This document shows, piece after piece, positions 30,112-41,826 of a DNA stretch of 64,000 nucleotides. The notes beneath the pieces are model-generated. The model did no database searches. It was not told the origin of the DNA and worked only from the letters and a program-made list of their open reading frames with translations. The stretch lies in NCBI RefSeq assembly GCF_020906515.1, contig NC_085850.1, positions 310,001 through 374,000 of the forward strand, written 5' to 3'. This DNA is from Vanrija pseudolonga (Eukaryota > Basidiomycota > Tremellomycetes > Trichosporonales > Trichosporonaceae). A program made the position numbers and the translations under genes. How positions within the stretch are numbered: position 1 is the first letter of the stretch; each line of letters begins with the position of its first letter.

Positions 30112-30980
30112 CTACTTCCCGGCACGGCACTTACACCGTCCCAACCTGCCCGCGAGCTCGGCGCGCTCCTCGGCCCAGCGCTCGCGCTCGCGCCTCGCCT
30201 TCACGCGCTCCTTTGCGCGCGCGCGGCCCGCCTCGACCCGCTCGCACTCGTAGTGCTGTCGGACGCGGTCAACCTCGCCCTCCATCTGCGCAATCACACT
30301 CTCGTACTGCTCGCGCTCGCGCTCGTGCCGGCGCAGGCGGGAGAGGAGGCTGGCGCGTTCCGCCGCCCAGGAGGCGCGCTGCGTCGCCCACTCGTCGGTA
30401 CAGGCGGGGCTCGGGTCGTCGTCGTCGGATGCAGGCACAGAAACGCTCCGCCGCCAGCTACTAACGCGCGACGCTCGCCGGTCCGCCGTGCCCCCGCCGC
30501 CGCCGTTGGCCTCCACTACGGCGCGGGGCCGCCGCGGCGCAGACAGCGTAAGCTGCTCCGTGTTATCCAGCGCCTCGGCGAGCGTAAAGTCCGGCGCGGG
30601 CACAAAGTCGAGCACTGGTGCGTCGCCGCAGCTGAAGTCTGGGGAAGGTCAGGGTGCGTGCCTCGGTGGCGACTTACAGTCGGCGCTGGGCGAGCTTGCG
30701 CGGTCGTTGAAAGGCGACGGCGCGGCGATGGGCTTTGCGCCCCATGATTTGGGTGTGCGGGTGCACGCTGGCGCTGGGCGAGGTGTCGTGCGTGGGGTCG
30801 TGTTGGCGGCCGTCTCGGCGGCGACGGCGACCTTGGAATATGGTGTTGTCTTGGGGCGGTACTTGGACTGAGGGTTAGCGGGAGCGGAGCGAAACAACCC
30901 ACCGTGACCCTCGGCGTGCGCTGTGGCCCGACGTTCGTCGACATGGCAGCGAGCGGCGCAGACATCCTATCAGCAGGCAT
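30112..30980 (-). CDS. Disordered/coiled-coil protein, unknown function (A)
   Basis: Three exons join in frame. The N-terminus (MPADRMSAPLAAMSTNVG) leads into a Pro/Thr/Ala-rich basic region (SKYRPKTTPYSK). A short hydrophobic-acidic motif, VLDFVPAPDFTLAEALD, follows the second intron. The C-terminal ~90 residues form a charged coiled coil (WAAERASLLSRLRRHERERE, YESVIAQMEGEVDRVRQHYE). Introns carry GTGGGT/GTAAGT donors and CTAAC/CTGAC branch sites, supporting a real gene. No family was recognised. The inner Met (MSTNVG) is an alternative start. Confidence 0.6.
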
Positions 30981-31422
30981 GGTGAGTGAGTGGTGTTGAG
31001 TGAAAGAGAGAAAAGCAACGCAGAGAAGACAAAGACAGTCGCGTTGCGTTGGTCGTTGGCGTTGAGGCCGTCGATGGCCCGTGCGTAAGTGTTTACCGCG
31101 CTTGGGCCCCCGTACGGCGCTCGAGCCGCGCGCGTCAGATGACTCACTCAACCCGGCCAACCCGAGCGGGAGGGTAGTGGCGGTGGCGACGACGGCGCGA
31201 CGGCAGCGGCGGCGGCGGGTGGTGGTGGTGGTGGCGACGAGTGGGACAAGACGAACCCACGCAGAGGCGTCGGGAGGCGCGGGCTGGGCGGCGGGAGTGC
31301 GGCGCCGCCACTATTCACATTGCGACGGTAGGGAGGGATATACATCAGTCTGACTGCGTCGAGCTATCTCCTGCTCTCTGCTAGGCATCACATGAGTATA
31401 CCAGGGTGCTGGCATGCGTGCG
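30981..31422. other. Intergenic region
   Basis: About 440 bp between two minus-strand coiled-coil genes. A 65-codon minus-strand frame starting MYIPPYRRN (31345-31148) is proline-rich with no supporting splice or domain. Confidence 0.4.
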
Positions 31423-31960
31423 TTACTTGGACGCGCGGCGGCGCTTCTTGCGCGCGGGGTCGTCGTCGCCCCCAGTGGCAGACTTGCCAGCCATGTCTGC
31501 CTCCTTCTTGTGGCCTCCTACAGCCGTCAGCGACCAGCACCACAAGCACCAACGCACCAACAATCCGCTCGATAGCATCAAGCCTAGCCACACGCGCCCT
31601 CAGCACCCCATTCTCCCCCTCCAGCCTGGCGACCTCGCGCTCCAGCTCCCCCCGGTGGCGGCGGTACGTCGCCAAGTGCCGCTTGGCCGCCTCGAGCTGG
31701 CGCAGCGCGTCGCCGAGCGCGGTGAGCGCGAAGCGCGGGTTGCGGCGCGCGCCGGCGAGCGTGTTGGCTATGCGCGGGGTGTCGTGCTCGCTGTCGCCCG
31801 GGAGGAGGGTGAGTGTTGGCGGGGGCAGCAGGCGCTTGCGGTCGCGCGTCGTCGGCGGGGTTGGGGGCGAGCGAGCCCCGGCGGAGGGGGAGGGGGAGGG
31901 GGACGACGCCGACTCGTCGTCGGACGTCGGGGTTAGGACGACGTGTGGCCTTGGGGGCAT
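31423..31960 (-). CDS. Small coiled-coil protein with basic tail, unknown function (B)
   Basis: Two exons. The first ~60 residues are Ser/Pro-rich (MPPRPHVVLTPTSDDES). Then comes RNPRFALTALGDALRQLEAA and a heptad-repeat leucine-zipper-like helix (ELEREVARLEGENGVLRARV). A 41-nt intron (GTGCGT donor, CTGAC branch, CTGTAG acceptor) joins LDAIERIVG to GHKKEADMAGKSATGG and the terminal PARKKRRRASK, an NLS-like cluster. Reading through the intron would lose that tail. Probably nuclear and self-associating; not otherwise recognised. Confidence 0.58.
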
Positions 31961-32102
31961 GATGAAGTGTTGAGAGACAAGTTCATGTCAAAGGACGCCG
32001 CGCGGTGTTGTTGTTGTTGTGTTGCTTCGCTCGCCGTGTTGACACGCACGCCGCTCGGACCATAAGTGACGAGTGCGGCGGCGCCACAAAGGTCACCACG
32101 AC

Positions 32103-33453
32103 TCATCGACGCAAGCTGCCACGGCTGGCCTTGTGCAGCAGCCCAAAGTCGGCAAGCACGACCTCGTCCCACCCGCGGACGCGGCGCAGCGTCTTGTCCA
32201 CCTCGCTCTGGGCACCAAGCACCTCCCCTCGGCCCTCTTCACCATCCCCCGTCGCGCCAACCCCGCCCACACGCTCCCATTCCCTCCGGTATGCCCTCCG
32301 CCGCCGACAAAAGCTCCCAATAGCAATCCGCAGCTCCTCCGCCTCGTGCCCCACGCGCCGGCGGCGCGCCTCAAGCTCGGCGCTGACGCCGACAAGGCTG
32401 ACCCACTCCCCCTCGAGCTGGTCAATCTCGGCCTGCAGCGCGCTACGCTCGTCCTCGCCACTGGCGAGGAGGTGGCCCAGGCTCCTGGCCCTCCTCAGCC
32501 CGCCGCTACTTCCCCGTGCCTCGAAGGCGCGCACACGGACTTCCAGCGCCATCTTGCGACTGTGGAACGCGGCCCGGCGGCGCGCGTACCAATCACTCTC
32601 TCGCGCGAGGGCTTCTTCCGCGACATACAGCGCAGCCTGGAGGGCCTTGATGGCGGCGTACTGCTGCGCCAGCGTGTCCGCCTCGGAGGCCAGAAACGCC
32701 GCGTGGTCGGCCTTCGAGAGGGCCGGCAGCGGTTCCGGCGGGGGTGTGGCTGGGACGGCTGTGCTCGCGAACGACGCGTTACGCCCGCTGCCCGCCGAGG
32801 AGAGGTGCCGGCTCACCAGGTCGCGCAGGTTGGCCGTGGCGCGGTGTATCGCGCTCGGAATGGAGGGTATCGAGCCCCGGCCTCGGTGCGCCGCGATGGG
32901 CCGTAAGGAGGGCGGCTAGTGGCCAGGGGAAGGGATACGGCGGAGCTTGTGGTGGGGTACGCGGCCGACAGGCGGCTAGGTATCGCCGGTGCGGCGGAGC
33001 TCAGGCGCGTGGGGATCTGCGCCGCTGCTGCGCTGCCTCTCGTCTGCGTCGGCGCAGGGCCCATGGTCGACCACCTTGCCCCCGCCAGCGCGTTGCCCGC
33101 TGACAACCTCGCCTCGGCGCGCGTGCCCTGCTCCGCTGTCCCAATTTCCGCCGTCATGACGTCCCACTCGTCCTCTATGAAGAGGGACGAGAGGGGCGTC
33201 GTCGTCCTGAGGGTTGAGGTGGGCGGGGACGGGAGGGCTAGGTCTGTGGTGGCCGTTAGCTAGGCTGCGTCGCGGGGGAGGGGGGGACGGGGGGCAACGC
33301 GACGTACCCGACGACGACGACGCGACGCTCGGCAGCGAGGTGAGGAAGACTTGTGGTGTCTGCCTCGGGTCAGCTTGGTCGGTGCTGCGCTGCGCCGCTT
33401 ACCCGCATCGTCAAGGTGCTTGCTGTCCTTGGGAGGCTGGGCGGGTCGGGCAT
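32103..33453 (-). CDS. Coiled-coil protein, unknown function (C)
   Basis: Multi-exon minus-strand gene. The start MPDPPSLPRTASTLTMR (33453) splices in phase to TPQVFLTSLPSVASSS and then DLALPSPPTSTLRTTTPLSS, LFIEDEWDVMTAEIG. The C-terminal exon has ATANLRDLVSRHLSSAG and a long coiled coil (ADTLAQQYAAIKALQAALYV, ALEVRVRAFEARG, ALQAEIDQLEGEWVSLVGV), then VRGWDEVVLADFGLLHK near the end. The join between about 32920 and 32985 is unresolved: the frames on each side differ, and the only fitting GT-AG segment is 23 nt, too short for a normal intron. An indel is possible. The C-terminal FGLLHKASRG is like kinetochore or septin-ring coiled-coil proteins only in style. Confidence 0.5.
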
Positions 33454-33724
33454 TGTGCGCTGCGAGTGGTGCTGAGCTGAGAGAGCTCGCCTGATAAAAC
33501 TTGGCGAACACCTCGAGGAAATCCCGCTCAGACGCGTCCGTGCAGCCGCAATCGAACCTCGCACCCACCTCACCCCGCACCACTCGGTTCACTCTACGCC
33601 GTTGAGGCATGCATTAATGGTACAAGATGTATGTTGTTGAAGTGCTGCTCGCACACTGCTTTTGGCGCCACACCGCGCCGCCACCTTCACTCCCCCCACC
33701 CACTCGCTCCGGTCGTGCTCGCGC

Positions 33725-36700
33725 TTAGAACAGACCCACAATCTCTCCCTCCGCGTCCAGGTCAATGTCGTAGAAGCCCGGGCGGGTAGTCAGACCAGGC
33801 ATGGTCGACATGTCGCCGACAAGCGGGTAGACAAACGACGCGCCGGCCGAGAGCCTCACGTTGCGGATAGGCAGCGTGAAGCCCTTGGGCACGCCCTTCT
33901 TGCTGGGGTCGTCAGACAGCGAGAGCGCAGTCTTGGCCATGCAGATGGGCAGGGCAGAGTAGCCCTGGCGCGTGTAGCGCTCAATTTCCTCCTTGGCGGC
34001 GGGGGAGAGCTCGATGCCGTCGGCGCCGTACATCTCGCGGGCGATGATGGCAATCTTCTCCTCGAGAGGAAGCTCGAGGTCGTAAAGGAAGCGGAACTGC
34101 GACTCTTCCTTGCACGCCTCGACGACAGCCTTGGCGAGCTCGACGGCGCCCTCACCACCCTTGGCCCAGTGGTTGGCGGGCACGGCGTAGTCGGCACCGG
34201 CCTGGAGGGCGTACTTCTGCACAAGCTCCATCTCGGCGGGCGTGTCGTGCACAAACTTGTTGATGGCAACGACGACCTTGAGGCCAAACTTCTTGGCGTT
34301 CTCAATGTGCTTGCCGAGGTTGGCGCAGCCCTTCTCGAGCAGCTCGAGGTTCTCCTGCGAGTAGACGGCGTCGAGGGGCTTGCCGGGCGTGACCGAGGGT
34401 CCGCCACCGTGCATCTTGAGGGCGCGGATAGTGGCAACAAGCACAACAGCGTTGGGCTTGAGGCCCGAGACACGAGTCTTGATGTTGCAGAACTTCTCCA
34501 TACCAATGTCGGCGCCGAAGCCGGCCTCGGTGATAACATAGCCGTTGCGCTCCTCGTCGTCACCCTTCTCGATACCGGCAAGCTTGAGGGCAATGCGGTC
34601 GGCAATGATGGACGAGTTGCCATGGGCAATGTTGGCGAAGGGGCCAGCGTGGACGAACACGGGCGTACCCTCGAGCGTCTGCATGATAGTAGGCTTGATG
34701 GCGTCCTTCATGAGCACAGCCATCGCACCAGCACATCCAATGTCCTCGGCGGTGATGGGGTCGCCCTTCTTGGACGACGCGACGACCATGCGGCCAAGGC
34801 GCTCGCGGAGGTCCTTGAGGTCGGTAGCGAGCGCAAGCACGGCCATGACCTCGGAGCCGACGGCGATGTCAAACGCCGTCTCGCGGGTGAAGCCCTTCTC
34901 GGTGGGGGCCTGGCCAACGGTAATCTTGCGGAGGTAGCGGTCGTTGGTGTCAATGACACGGTTCCAGGTGATGGTCGACGTGTCAATGTCAAGACGGGCG
35001 AAGCGGGCAGCCTCCTCCTCGGTCAGGTCGGCGGGGTTGGTCTTGGTGATGCCGAGCTTCTCGAGGCGCTTGAGCATGGGCTTGGCAAAGGTGCGGACAC
35101 CCTTCTTGGCGGGGGTGAGACGCGAGAAGAGGGCCTTGTCCGACTGGGTCGACTCGTGGAAGATGCGCGCGTCAATGGCGGCAGCGAGCAGGTTGTTGGC
35201 GGCGGTGACAGCGTGGATGTCACCAGTGAGGTGGAGGTTGAACTCGGTCATGGGGATGACCTGCGAGTAGCCACCACCGGCAGCGCCACCCTTGACACCA
35301 AAGGTAGGGCCCTGCGAGGGCTGACGGACACAGGCAATGGCCGTCTTGTGGAGGTGGGCGCCGAGGGCCTGAGCGAGACCAATCGTCGTCGTCGACTTGC
35401 CCTCACCGAGCGGCGTAGGCGTGATACCAGCGACAACAATGTACTTGCCGTCCTGGCGGTTGGCAAGACGGTCGAGCACCGAGAGCTCAATCTTGGCCTT
35501 GTACTTGCCGTAGCTCTCAATCTCGTCGCCCTGGACACCAATCTCGCGGGCAATGTCGTAAACAGCCTTGGGGGTCTGGGCGACAGCAATCTCAATGTCC
35601 GAGGGGACGTTCTCCTGGATCTTGAGCGGGAGGGGGACGAGCTTGCGCGAGCGGTGGAGCTTCCACTCGCGCTCAGCAGCCACAAAGGTGTTGTTCATGA
35701 GCATGGCGACCGTCATGGGGCCGACACCTCCGGGCACGGGGGTGATGTACGAGGCGCGGTTCTGGGCGACGGCAAACTCGACGTCACCAACAAGGCGCTG
35801 GCCAGACTTCTTGGTCGCGTCGGGGATGTAGTTTGTGCCGACGTCGATGACAATCGCGCCCTCCTTGATCCACTCGCCCTTGATGAACTCGGGCTGGCCG
35901 ATGGCGGCAACGACAACGTCGGCGCCCTTGATAATGTTCTCGATGCCGACAGTGCGCGAGTGGCACTGCGTGACGGTCGCGTCGCGCTTACGGAGGAGCG
36001 CAACGACGGGGGTACCGACAATGTCCGAGCGGCCGAGCACCACAACGTTGGCGCCCTTGAGGTTGAAGCCCGTGCTGTCGATGAGGCGGACAATGCCAGC
36101 GGGCGTGCAGGGCGTAAAGTGGGGCTCGGAGACGCGGCTAGAAAGGAGGCCAATGTTCTCGGGGTGGAAGCCGTCGACGTCCTTGGAGACGGCGATCGAG
36201 TCGACGACCTGCTTCTCCTCCTGCGTGTTGGCGCCCTCGAGGGGCAGCTGGACGAGGATGCCAGCGACGCTCGAGTCGTCGTTGGCCTTGCGGACGAGCT
36301 CGAGGATCTGCGCGACGCCCGAGCCGGCCGAAGCGCCCGACTCGGAGTCGGAAGGCACCTGGATGTGGTCAACCGTCATGCCCGACTCCTCGGCGGCCTT
36401 GTTCTTCATGCGGATGTAGGTCGACGACGCGGGGTTCGAGCCCAGCTGGAAGATGACGAGCTTGGGCGCCTTGAACGTCGGGTTGGCCGCGTGCAGCGCG
36501 CTGATCTTGGTCGCCAGCGACGCGCGGATGTCCCTGTGGTGGTGGTGTGAGCAGTGTTCGTTCCGACGCCGCGGGTCCGAGCGGTGGGGTGGGGTTGGGG
36601 ACAACGTCGGCTCGTGTCGGCGTGCCGAGGTCGACAACGAGCACCACCCCTCCTCCGCTGCTGCCTACTCACTTTGCGATGGCCGTGCCATCGATAAGCT

Positions 36701-37016
36701 TGGCGCTTCCGTTGTAGTTTGCCATGTTGGCGTATGGCCCCAAGGGATGGTTTTTACGACGAGGAGGGGTGATGGAAGGAGATGAAGTAGGAGTTGTTCC
36801 GGCAGTGGGGTTGACGTTGCTGCCGATGGTGGGTCGAGAGGCCGCTGCTGGATAGGCGCGAGTACCCGAAGTCGAGATGGGGCGTGCAGCTGCGCGGGCC
36901 AGGTTTACTGAAGTCGAGGCAATCCGTGTGGAAGCTCTCAACATGCACGAGGCTGAAGATGACGAGCAAAGCAACAATGAGCGTTGCCGTGATGCAATCG
37001 AAGCTGCAAGAGACAT
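33725..37016 (-). CDS. C1-tetrahydrofolate synthase (trifunctional), with mitochondrial-type N-terminal extension
   Basis: Trifunctional folate enzyme: 5,10-methylene-THF dehydrogenase, methenyl-THF cyclohydrolase and 10-formyl-THF synthetase. The N-domain has the FolD signature ([59 protein letters not shown]). The C-domain has the synthetase P-loop [19 protein letters not shown], then [20 protein letters not shown] and [16 protein letters not shown]. One intron (36672-36534) splits AIAK/DIRASL. From the ATG at 36725 ([18 protein letters not shown]) the protein is 953 aa, cytosolic ADE3-like. From the in-frame ATG at 37016 it is 1,050 aa with a Ser/Arg/Ala-rich, acid-free presequence ([30 protein letters not shown]) typical of MIS1. 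One gene could serve both compartments. Confidence 0.93.
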
Positions 37017-37411
37017 TATGCACAAGAGGATGCGACCGCGTGCTCGAGATAGTGGCGCCTGGGCTGCTGGCACTGGACTGGACCGGATCGGAGTTGGCGA
37101 CTTTGTGGATGGCCCGACTGCAGGACGTGGATTGGAAAAAAAATCGTTCCACTACCAGTTCCTCGTGATATAAACCACCTTCGCGTGTTGGAAAAAAAAA
37201 GTCATCCACTCTGGCATCCCTATGCATCTCTATCGACTCGGCCACTGCGGGGCCTCACAACAAACAGTGAGACTCTTCACTCTGGACATGCACAACAACC
37301 TCGTCCAGCAGGCAAGAGAGCGAGCAACAAGCCCCCTGATCCCTGAGACACACACCCACGCGATTGGACGCGACGAACGTGACTTCGATATCGCTAACTG
37401 GTTCGCACCGT
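37017..37411. other. Short intergenic region
   Basis: About 395 bp between the C1-THF synthase start and the GPI16 stop codon (both minus). No gene is visible. Confidence 0.45.
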
Positions 37412-39276
37412 CTATTCCAACTTTGACTTGCTGTCGCCGTCGCCGTTGCCGCCGTTGCCCTTCTTGACCCAGCCCCAGCGGCGGATCAAGCGGCCCTGGA
37501 TAGACCCAAAGAAGACGGCCATGATGGTCGAGCTCATAATGATGACATTGTAGGGCATCGAAAAGTCGGGGACCGGGACGTCGAGGAGCAGCTTGGGACC
37601 GTAGATTCGGCGACGGGCCGAACGCCGGAAGTCGCGAGTCCCACTTTGCACGCCGTCCTCGCGCTCCGTGCCCGTGTCCGCCTCGCCTTCAATGTCGTGG
37701 AAGGTGAGCACCGAGGCGGGGATCTCGCGTCCACGCTCGGCGTCCGGTCGGTGGTCGGTGTACTTGAGCGTGAGCTTGGTGAAGGGGATCGTGATAACCG
37801 TTGTGGCGTGGGCTGGGAGGATGAGGCCGATGTGGAGGGTCGTGGTGGAGGGTGTCGGCGGCACTGAGGGGTTGTACTCGAACGACTGGATGAGGTCGTC
37901 TGCAGAGTCAGCTGAGAGCCCACACGTGAACATCCAGCTACACTCACTCCACTTGGCATCGTCGCCCTTGACCTTGACGCTCATCTCGCTCAGCCAGCCC
38001 TTGACCCACCACGGCCAGATCTCAGAGTAAGTGACCTCGCGGTCCACTTCGGCGTGGTTGGTGATCTCGACGACGAACGTGGCGTCAGACGCGTAGCGGT
38101 TTGCCGCCACGCGTGAGATGGTCACGAGGGGAGGCTCAAAGGTTTGGGCTGCGGTGTGAGCTACTTGTCGTGAGTGCCATGCAGCTCGCACTCACGATGA
38201 ACGAAATCCGCCTCGTCATTGAACCAAAACTTGATGTCGTGCCCCGCGACACCGTCAACGAGCAGGTCCCAGCTCGCCTCCTCGTGCCGCGTCCCGTCGA
38301 TCCACTTGCCCTCGACGTCGTTGGGGGCGGGGTCGACACTGAAGCCGCCAGAGGGAGCAATGACCTTGAGCACGCTGCTCGAGGCGAGGGGGAACGCGCG
38401 AGGCAGGGGCTTCTTGAACAGGCTGTTGATCGAGTGCTGGCGGCTCGAGCCGGGGATGGGGACGAGGTCGACGACACCCTCCCACCAGCCGGTCCAGGTG
38501 CCTTGCTCCGTCTCGGTGGGCATGACGACGTCGATGCCCTCCGTCTTGAAGCCCCATGCAAGCACCACGCCGGGCTGTGCGAGGAGCGACGACAGCCCGG
38601 ACACGCCCTTGGACGGCAGGAGGGAGAGGAACGGCGTGAGGTTCTCGGTGCACAGGTGCAGGTGCGGGTTGGAGACGTAGTAGTGCGTCAAGTCTGACCG
38701 TCAGTGGGTGACATCCGTGGCAAATGTGTACCCACTCTGATCCTTCCTCGCCGGAGCGTAGAGGTGCCCAAACGTCCTCACGCTCTCACCGACGTGCTCC
38801 GCCCCAACACCAGCGCAGAACAGTCCACCAAAAGCCTTGGTGACGGCATCCCATCGCTCGTCCGTCTCCTCAGTGGTGCCGTTGACGAGCCACCCGCGGA
38901 CCTCGGCGCCACCACCGCCCGCCTCGTACTCGAGCGGTCCCGACTCGCCATGCCGCTCCTGGTGCCACTGGCCCGCGGTGAATGACACTGTGAGCTCGGA
39001 CACGTTGTTCTTCTCGATTGGGAGGAGGAGCGCAGGCGGCGTGAGCGTGTGGTGGGATTGTGCTGGGCGTTAGCTACAATCTCGTGGATAAGCTAGCTTA
39101 CATTCTCCGCCATGCAGCGAAAAGTGCGTCGTGAACTCGAACAGCACTGACAGCTTGCCGTCTGGCAGCGGGTGGAGAGTCAAGGACTCGTGGAAGGTGT
39201 CTGGTGGCCTCTGTGTTGCTTGGGACGAGGCGAGCCCCGCTATTGAGAGGACTGTGAGGAAGTAGGACAGGCGCAT
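37412..39276 (-). CDS. GPI16: GPI transamidase subunit GPI16 / PIG-T
   Basis: ER-membrane subunit of the complex that cleaves the C-terminal signal of precursors and attaches the GPI anchor. Five exons (39276-39102, 39062-38736, 38693-38196, 38148-37948, 37899-37412) give 562 aa. A cleavable signal peptide (MRLSYFLTVLSIAGLASSQA) is followed by the family N-terminal block FHESLTLHPLPDGKLSVLFE. Further marks are ENLTPFLSLLPSKGVSGLSS and the C-terminal EVTYSEIWPWWVKGWLSEMS. A single membrane helix near the end (YNVIIMSSTIMAVFFGSIQG) precedes a lysine-bearing cytosolic tail. Length and domain order match the family. It bears on the nearby six-Cys family, whose tails look like substrates of this complex. 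Confidence 0.9.
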
Positions 39277-39741
39277 GGTGCGGGTGTCGGTGGTGGGGAA
39301 GGGGTGCAAGAGCAGTCGCGGTGTTGTCGCTGTTGTTGTCGGTGAGGCCGTCGTCGTTGAACTTGACCTCGGTGTCATCGTCATCGCGCCTTCCTCGGCG
39401 CCTCCACTTCGCGCGTCGCGTGGCGAATTTCCGCCGACGCGTTTCATCCTTTTATCCCAACGTGGACACCACGTGCTAATAAAGGGAGGCTCGAATACGT
39501 CGCGCTCGCCCACCACGTCCCACGCGTCCGTCAGCTTCATCGTCGTCGTTCTGGATCGAAATGTCTGGATGGTTGAGTCTAACTTTCGTCGCGGCACCAC
39601 CACCTTCCACTCTTCACAACAACTCTTGACGCATCTCACAACTTAATAGACAAGAGCAACAAGGCGACAGACACCGCCGCTACCACCACCTGTAACGACC
39701 AGCCCTCACTCAGCCCTAACCCCCAAAACCGATCGACCACA
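39277..39741. other. Divergent promoter region GPI16 / CCT4
   Basis: About 465 bp between two divergent housekeeping genes. No gene is visible. Confidence 0.5.
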
Positions 39742-41625
39742 ATGGCATCGGCTGCTGCCCCCTCCCTCGCCGCTGGCCCGGGCCTCTCCATCTCGGACTC
39801 GTCGTTCAACGACAAGGTGGGTTGAGGGGAATGGCCAGTGTTGGTGAGATTAAATGCTAACACGCCCAAGGGCAAGCCCACCGAGGTCCGCCTGTCCAAC
39901 ATGAACGCCGCAAAGTGTGAGTCCGAGCGCTGAGCCTAGCAAAGACGCATGGCTGACTGACGCGCGTAGCCGTTGCCGACGCCGTGCGCACCTCGCTCGG
40001 CCCCAAGGGAATGGACAAGATGGTGAGTTGGGCACTGGCGATCGAGATCGCAGCAACTGACGCGCCAGATCACGACCGGCTCGGGCGAGGTGGTGATTAC
40101 CAACGACGGCGCGACTATCCTCCAGCACATGGCCGTGCTCCACCCCGCTGCGCGCATGGTGAGTTAACTTGACTCGGCCGCCTAACTCACGCCCAGCTCG
40201 TCGAGTTGTCAAAGGCCCAGGACATTGAGGCGGGAGACGGAACAACCTCGGTCGTCGTCCTCGCCGGCTCGCTGCTCTCGGCTGCCGAGAAGCTGCTGTC
40301 GCAGGGTATCCACCCCACCACAATAGCAAATGCCTTCCAGAGCGCGGCGGCCAAGGCTGTCGAGTTCCTCGAGCAGATGTCGACCCCTGTCGACCTCAAC
40401 GACAAGGAGGCCCTCCTCCGCGCCGCGAGCACCTCGCTCAACTCCAAGGTGGGTTAGCTTTAGCTCGTGCGGACCGTCTAACCCCTCAGATCGTGTCCCA
40501 GTACTCCTCCACCCTCGCCCCCATCGCTGTCCAGGCCGTCACCCGTCTCGTCACCCCCACTTCGTCCAACGTTGACCTCCGCGACATCCGCCTCGTCAAG
40601 AAGGTCGGCGGCACGATCGAGGACACTGAGCTTGTCGAGGGCCTCGCCCTCAAGCAGCCCGTCATGGCCAACGCCGGTGGCCCCTCGCGCATGGAGAAGG
40701 CCAAGATTGGTCTCATCCAGTTCCAGCTCTCGTCGCCCAAGCCTGACGTGGGTACGAAGTCCAGGAACGCGTGCTGACCCACCAGATGGACAACCAGATT
40801 GTTGTCAACGACTACCGCCAGATGGACAAGATCCTCAAGGAGGAGCGTCAGTACCTGCTCAACCTGTGCAAGCGCATCAAGAAGACTGGGTGCAACGTTC
40901 TTCTTATCCAGAAGTCTATCCTCCGCGACGCCGTCACCGACCTGTCGCTCCACTTCCTCGCCAAGCTCAAGATTGTCGTCATCAAGGACATTGAGCGCGA
41001 TGAGATTGAGTTTATTGCCAAGTCGACTGGCGCCAAGCCCGTTGCCGACATTGAGGCGTTCACTGCCGACAAACTCGGAGACGCCGAGCTTGTCGAGGAG
41101 GCGTCGCTGCACGGTGCCAAGGTCGTCAAGATTACTGGTGTCAAGAACCCCGGCAGGACAGTGTCGATCGTGTGCACTGGCCAGAACGAGCTTGTGCTCG
41201 AGGAGAGCGAGCGTTCGCTGCACGACGCTCTCTGTGTCGTCCGTTGCCTGGTCAAGAAGCGTGCGCTTATTGCCGGTGGCGGTGCTCCCGAGATCCACCT
41301 CTCGCGCCTGCTGACGCAGTACGCCGAGACGCTCAAGGGCAAGGAGGCATACTGCTACAAGGCGTTTGCCGAGGCGCTCGAGGTCATCCCCACGACGCTG
41401 GCCGAGAACGCCGGTCTCAACCCCATTGCCATTGTCACCGAGCTGCGCAACAAGCACGCTCTGGGTGATGTCAACGCGGGTATCAACGTCAAGAAGGGCA
41501 TCGTGTCCAACATTCTGGCCGAGAACGTTGTCCAGCCCCTCTTGGTGTCGACGTCGGCGATCGAGCTGGCCGCTGAGACGACGGCCTTGTTGCTCAAGAT
41601 TGACGACATTCAGTTTGTGCGCTAG
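39742..41625 (+). CDS. CCT4: T-complex chaperonin subunit delta (CCT4)
   Basis: Subunit of the cytosolic TRiC/CCT ring chaperonin that folds actin and tubulin. Seven exons (39742-39816, 39871-39916, 39970-40022, 40069-40158, 40197-40448, 40490-40747, 40786-41625) give 537 aa. Group II chaperonin motifs are in place: [52 protein letters not shown] (ATP site with catalytic Asp), [17 protein letters not shown] and [26 protein letters not shown] and the C-terminal [31 protein letters not shown] point to the delta subunit. Introns cluster in the 5' third. Confidence 0.93.
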
Positions 41626-41826
41626 GCGCGGGGTTGTGGTGTGCGCGCGTGGGCGCGTGGGCGTAGTGGTGCAGTAGAGTAGATCCAATGCATATGTGCA
41701 TATTGCTAGGCCACGGGCCACGGGGGTTACATGATTACAGGCGTGGGCGTGGGTGTGGGACGTGAGGCATGAGGCGTGACAAGGGACAGACAACGGTAAG
41801 GCGATGGGTTCTAGACAAGTGATCGA

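Noticed and set aside
31148-31345. Minus-strand 65-codon frame beginning MYIPPYRRN
   Set aside because: The start looks protein-like but the rest is a proline/alanine low-complexity run, with no partner exon found. It could be a real small gene, but support is too thin.
33662-36550. Very long open frame (962 codons) antisense to the C1-THF synthase gene
   Set aside because: It lies opposite highly conserved codons of a GC-rich gene, where the antisense frame lacks stops because of codon bias. No domain or splice evidence.
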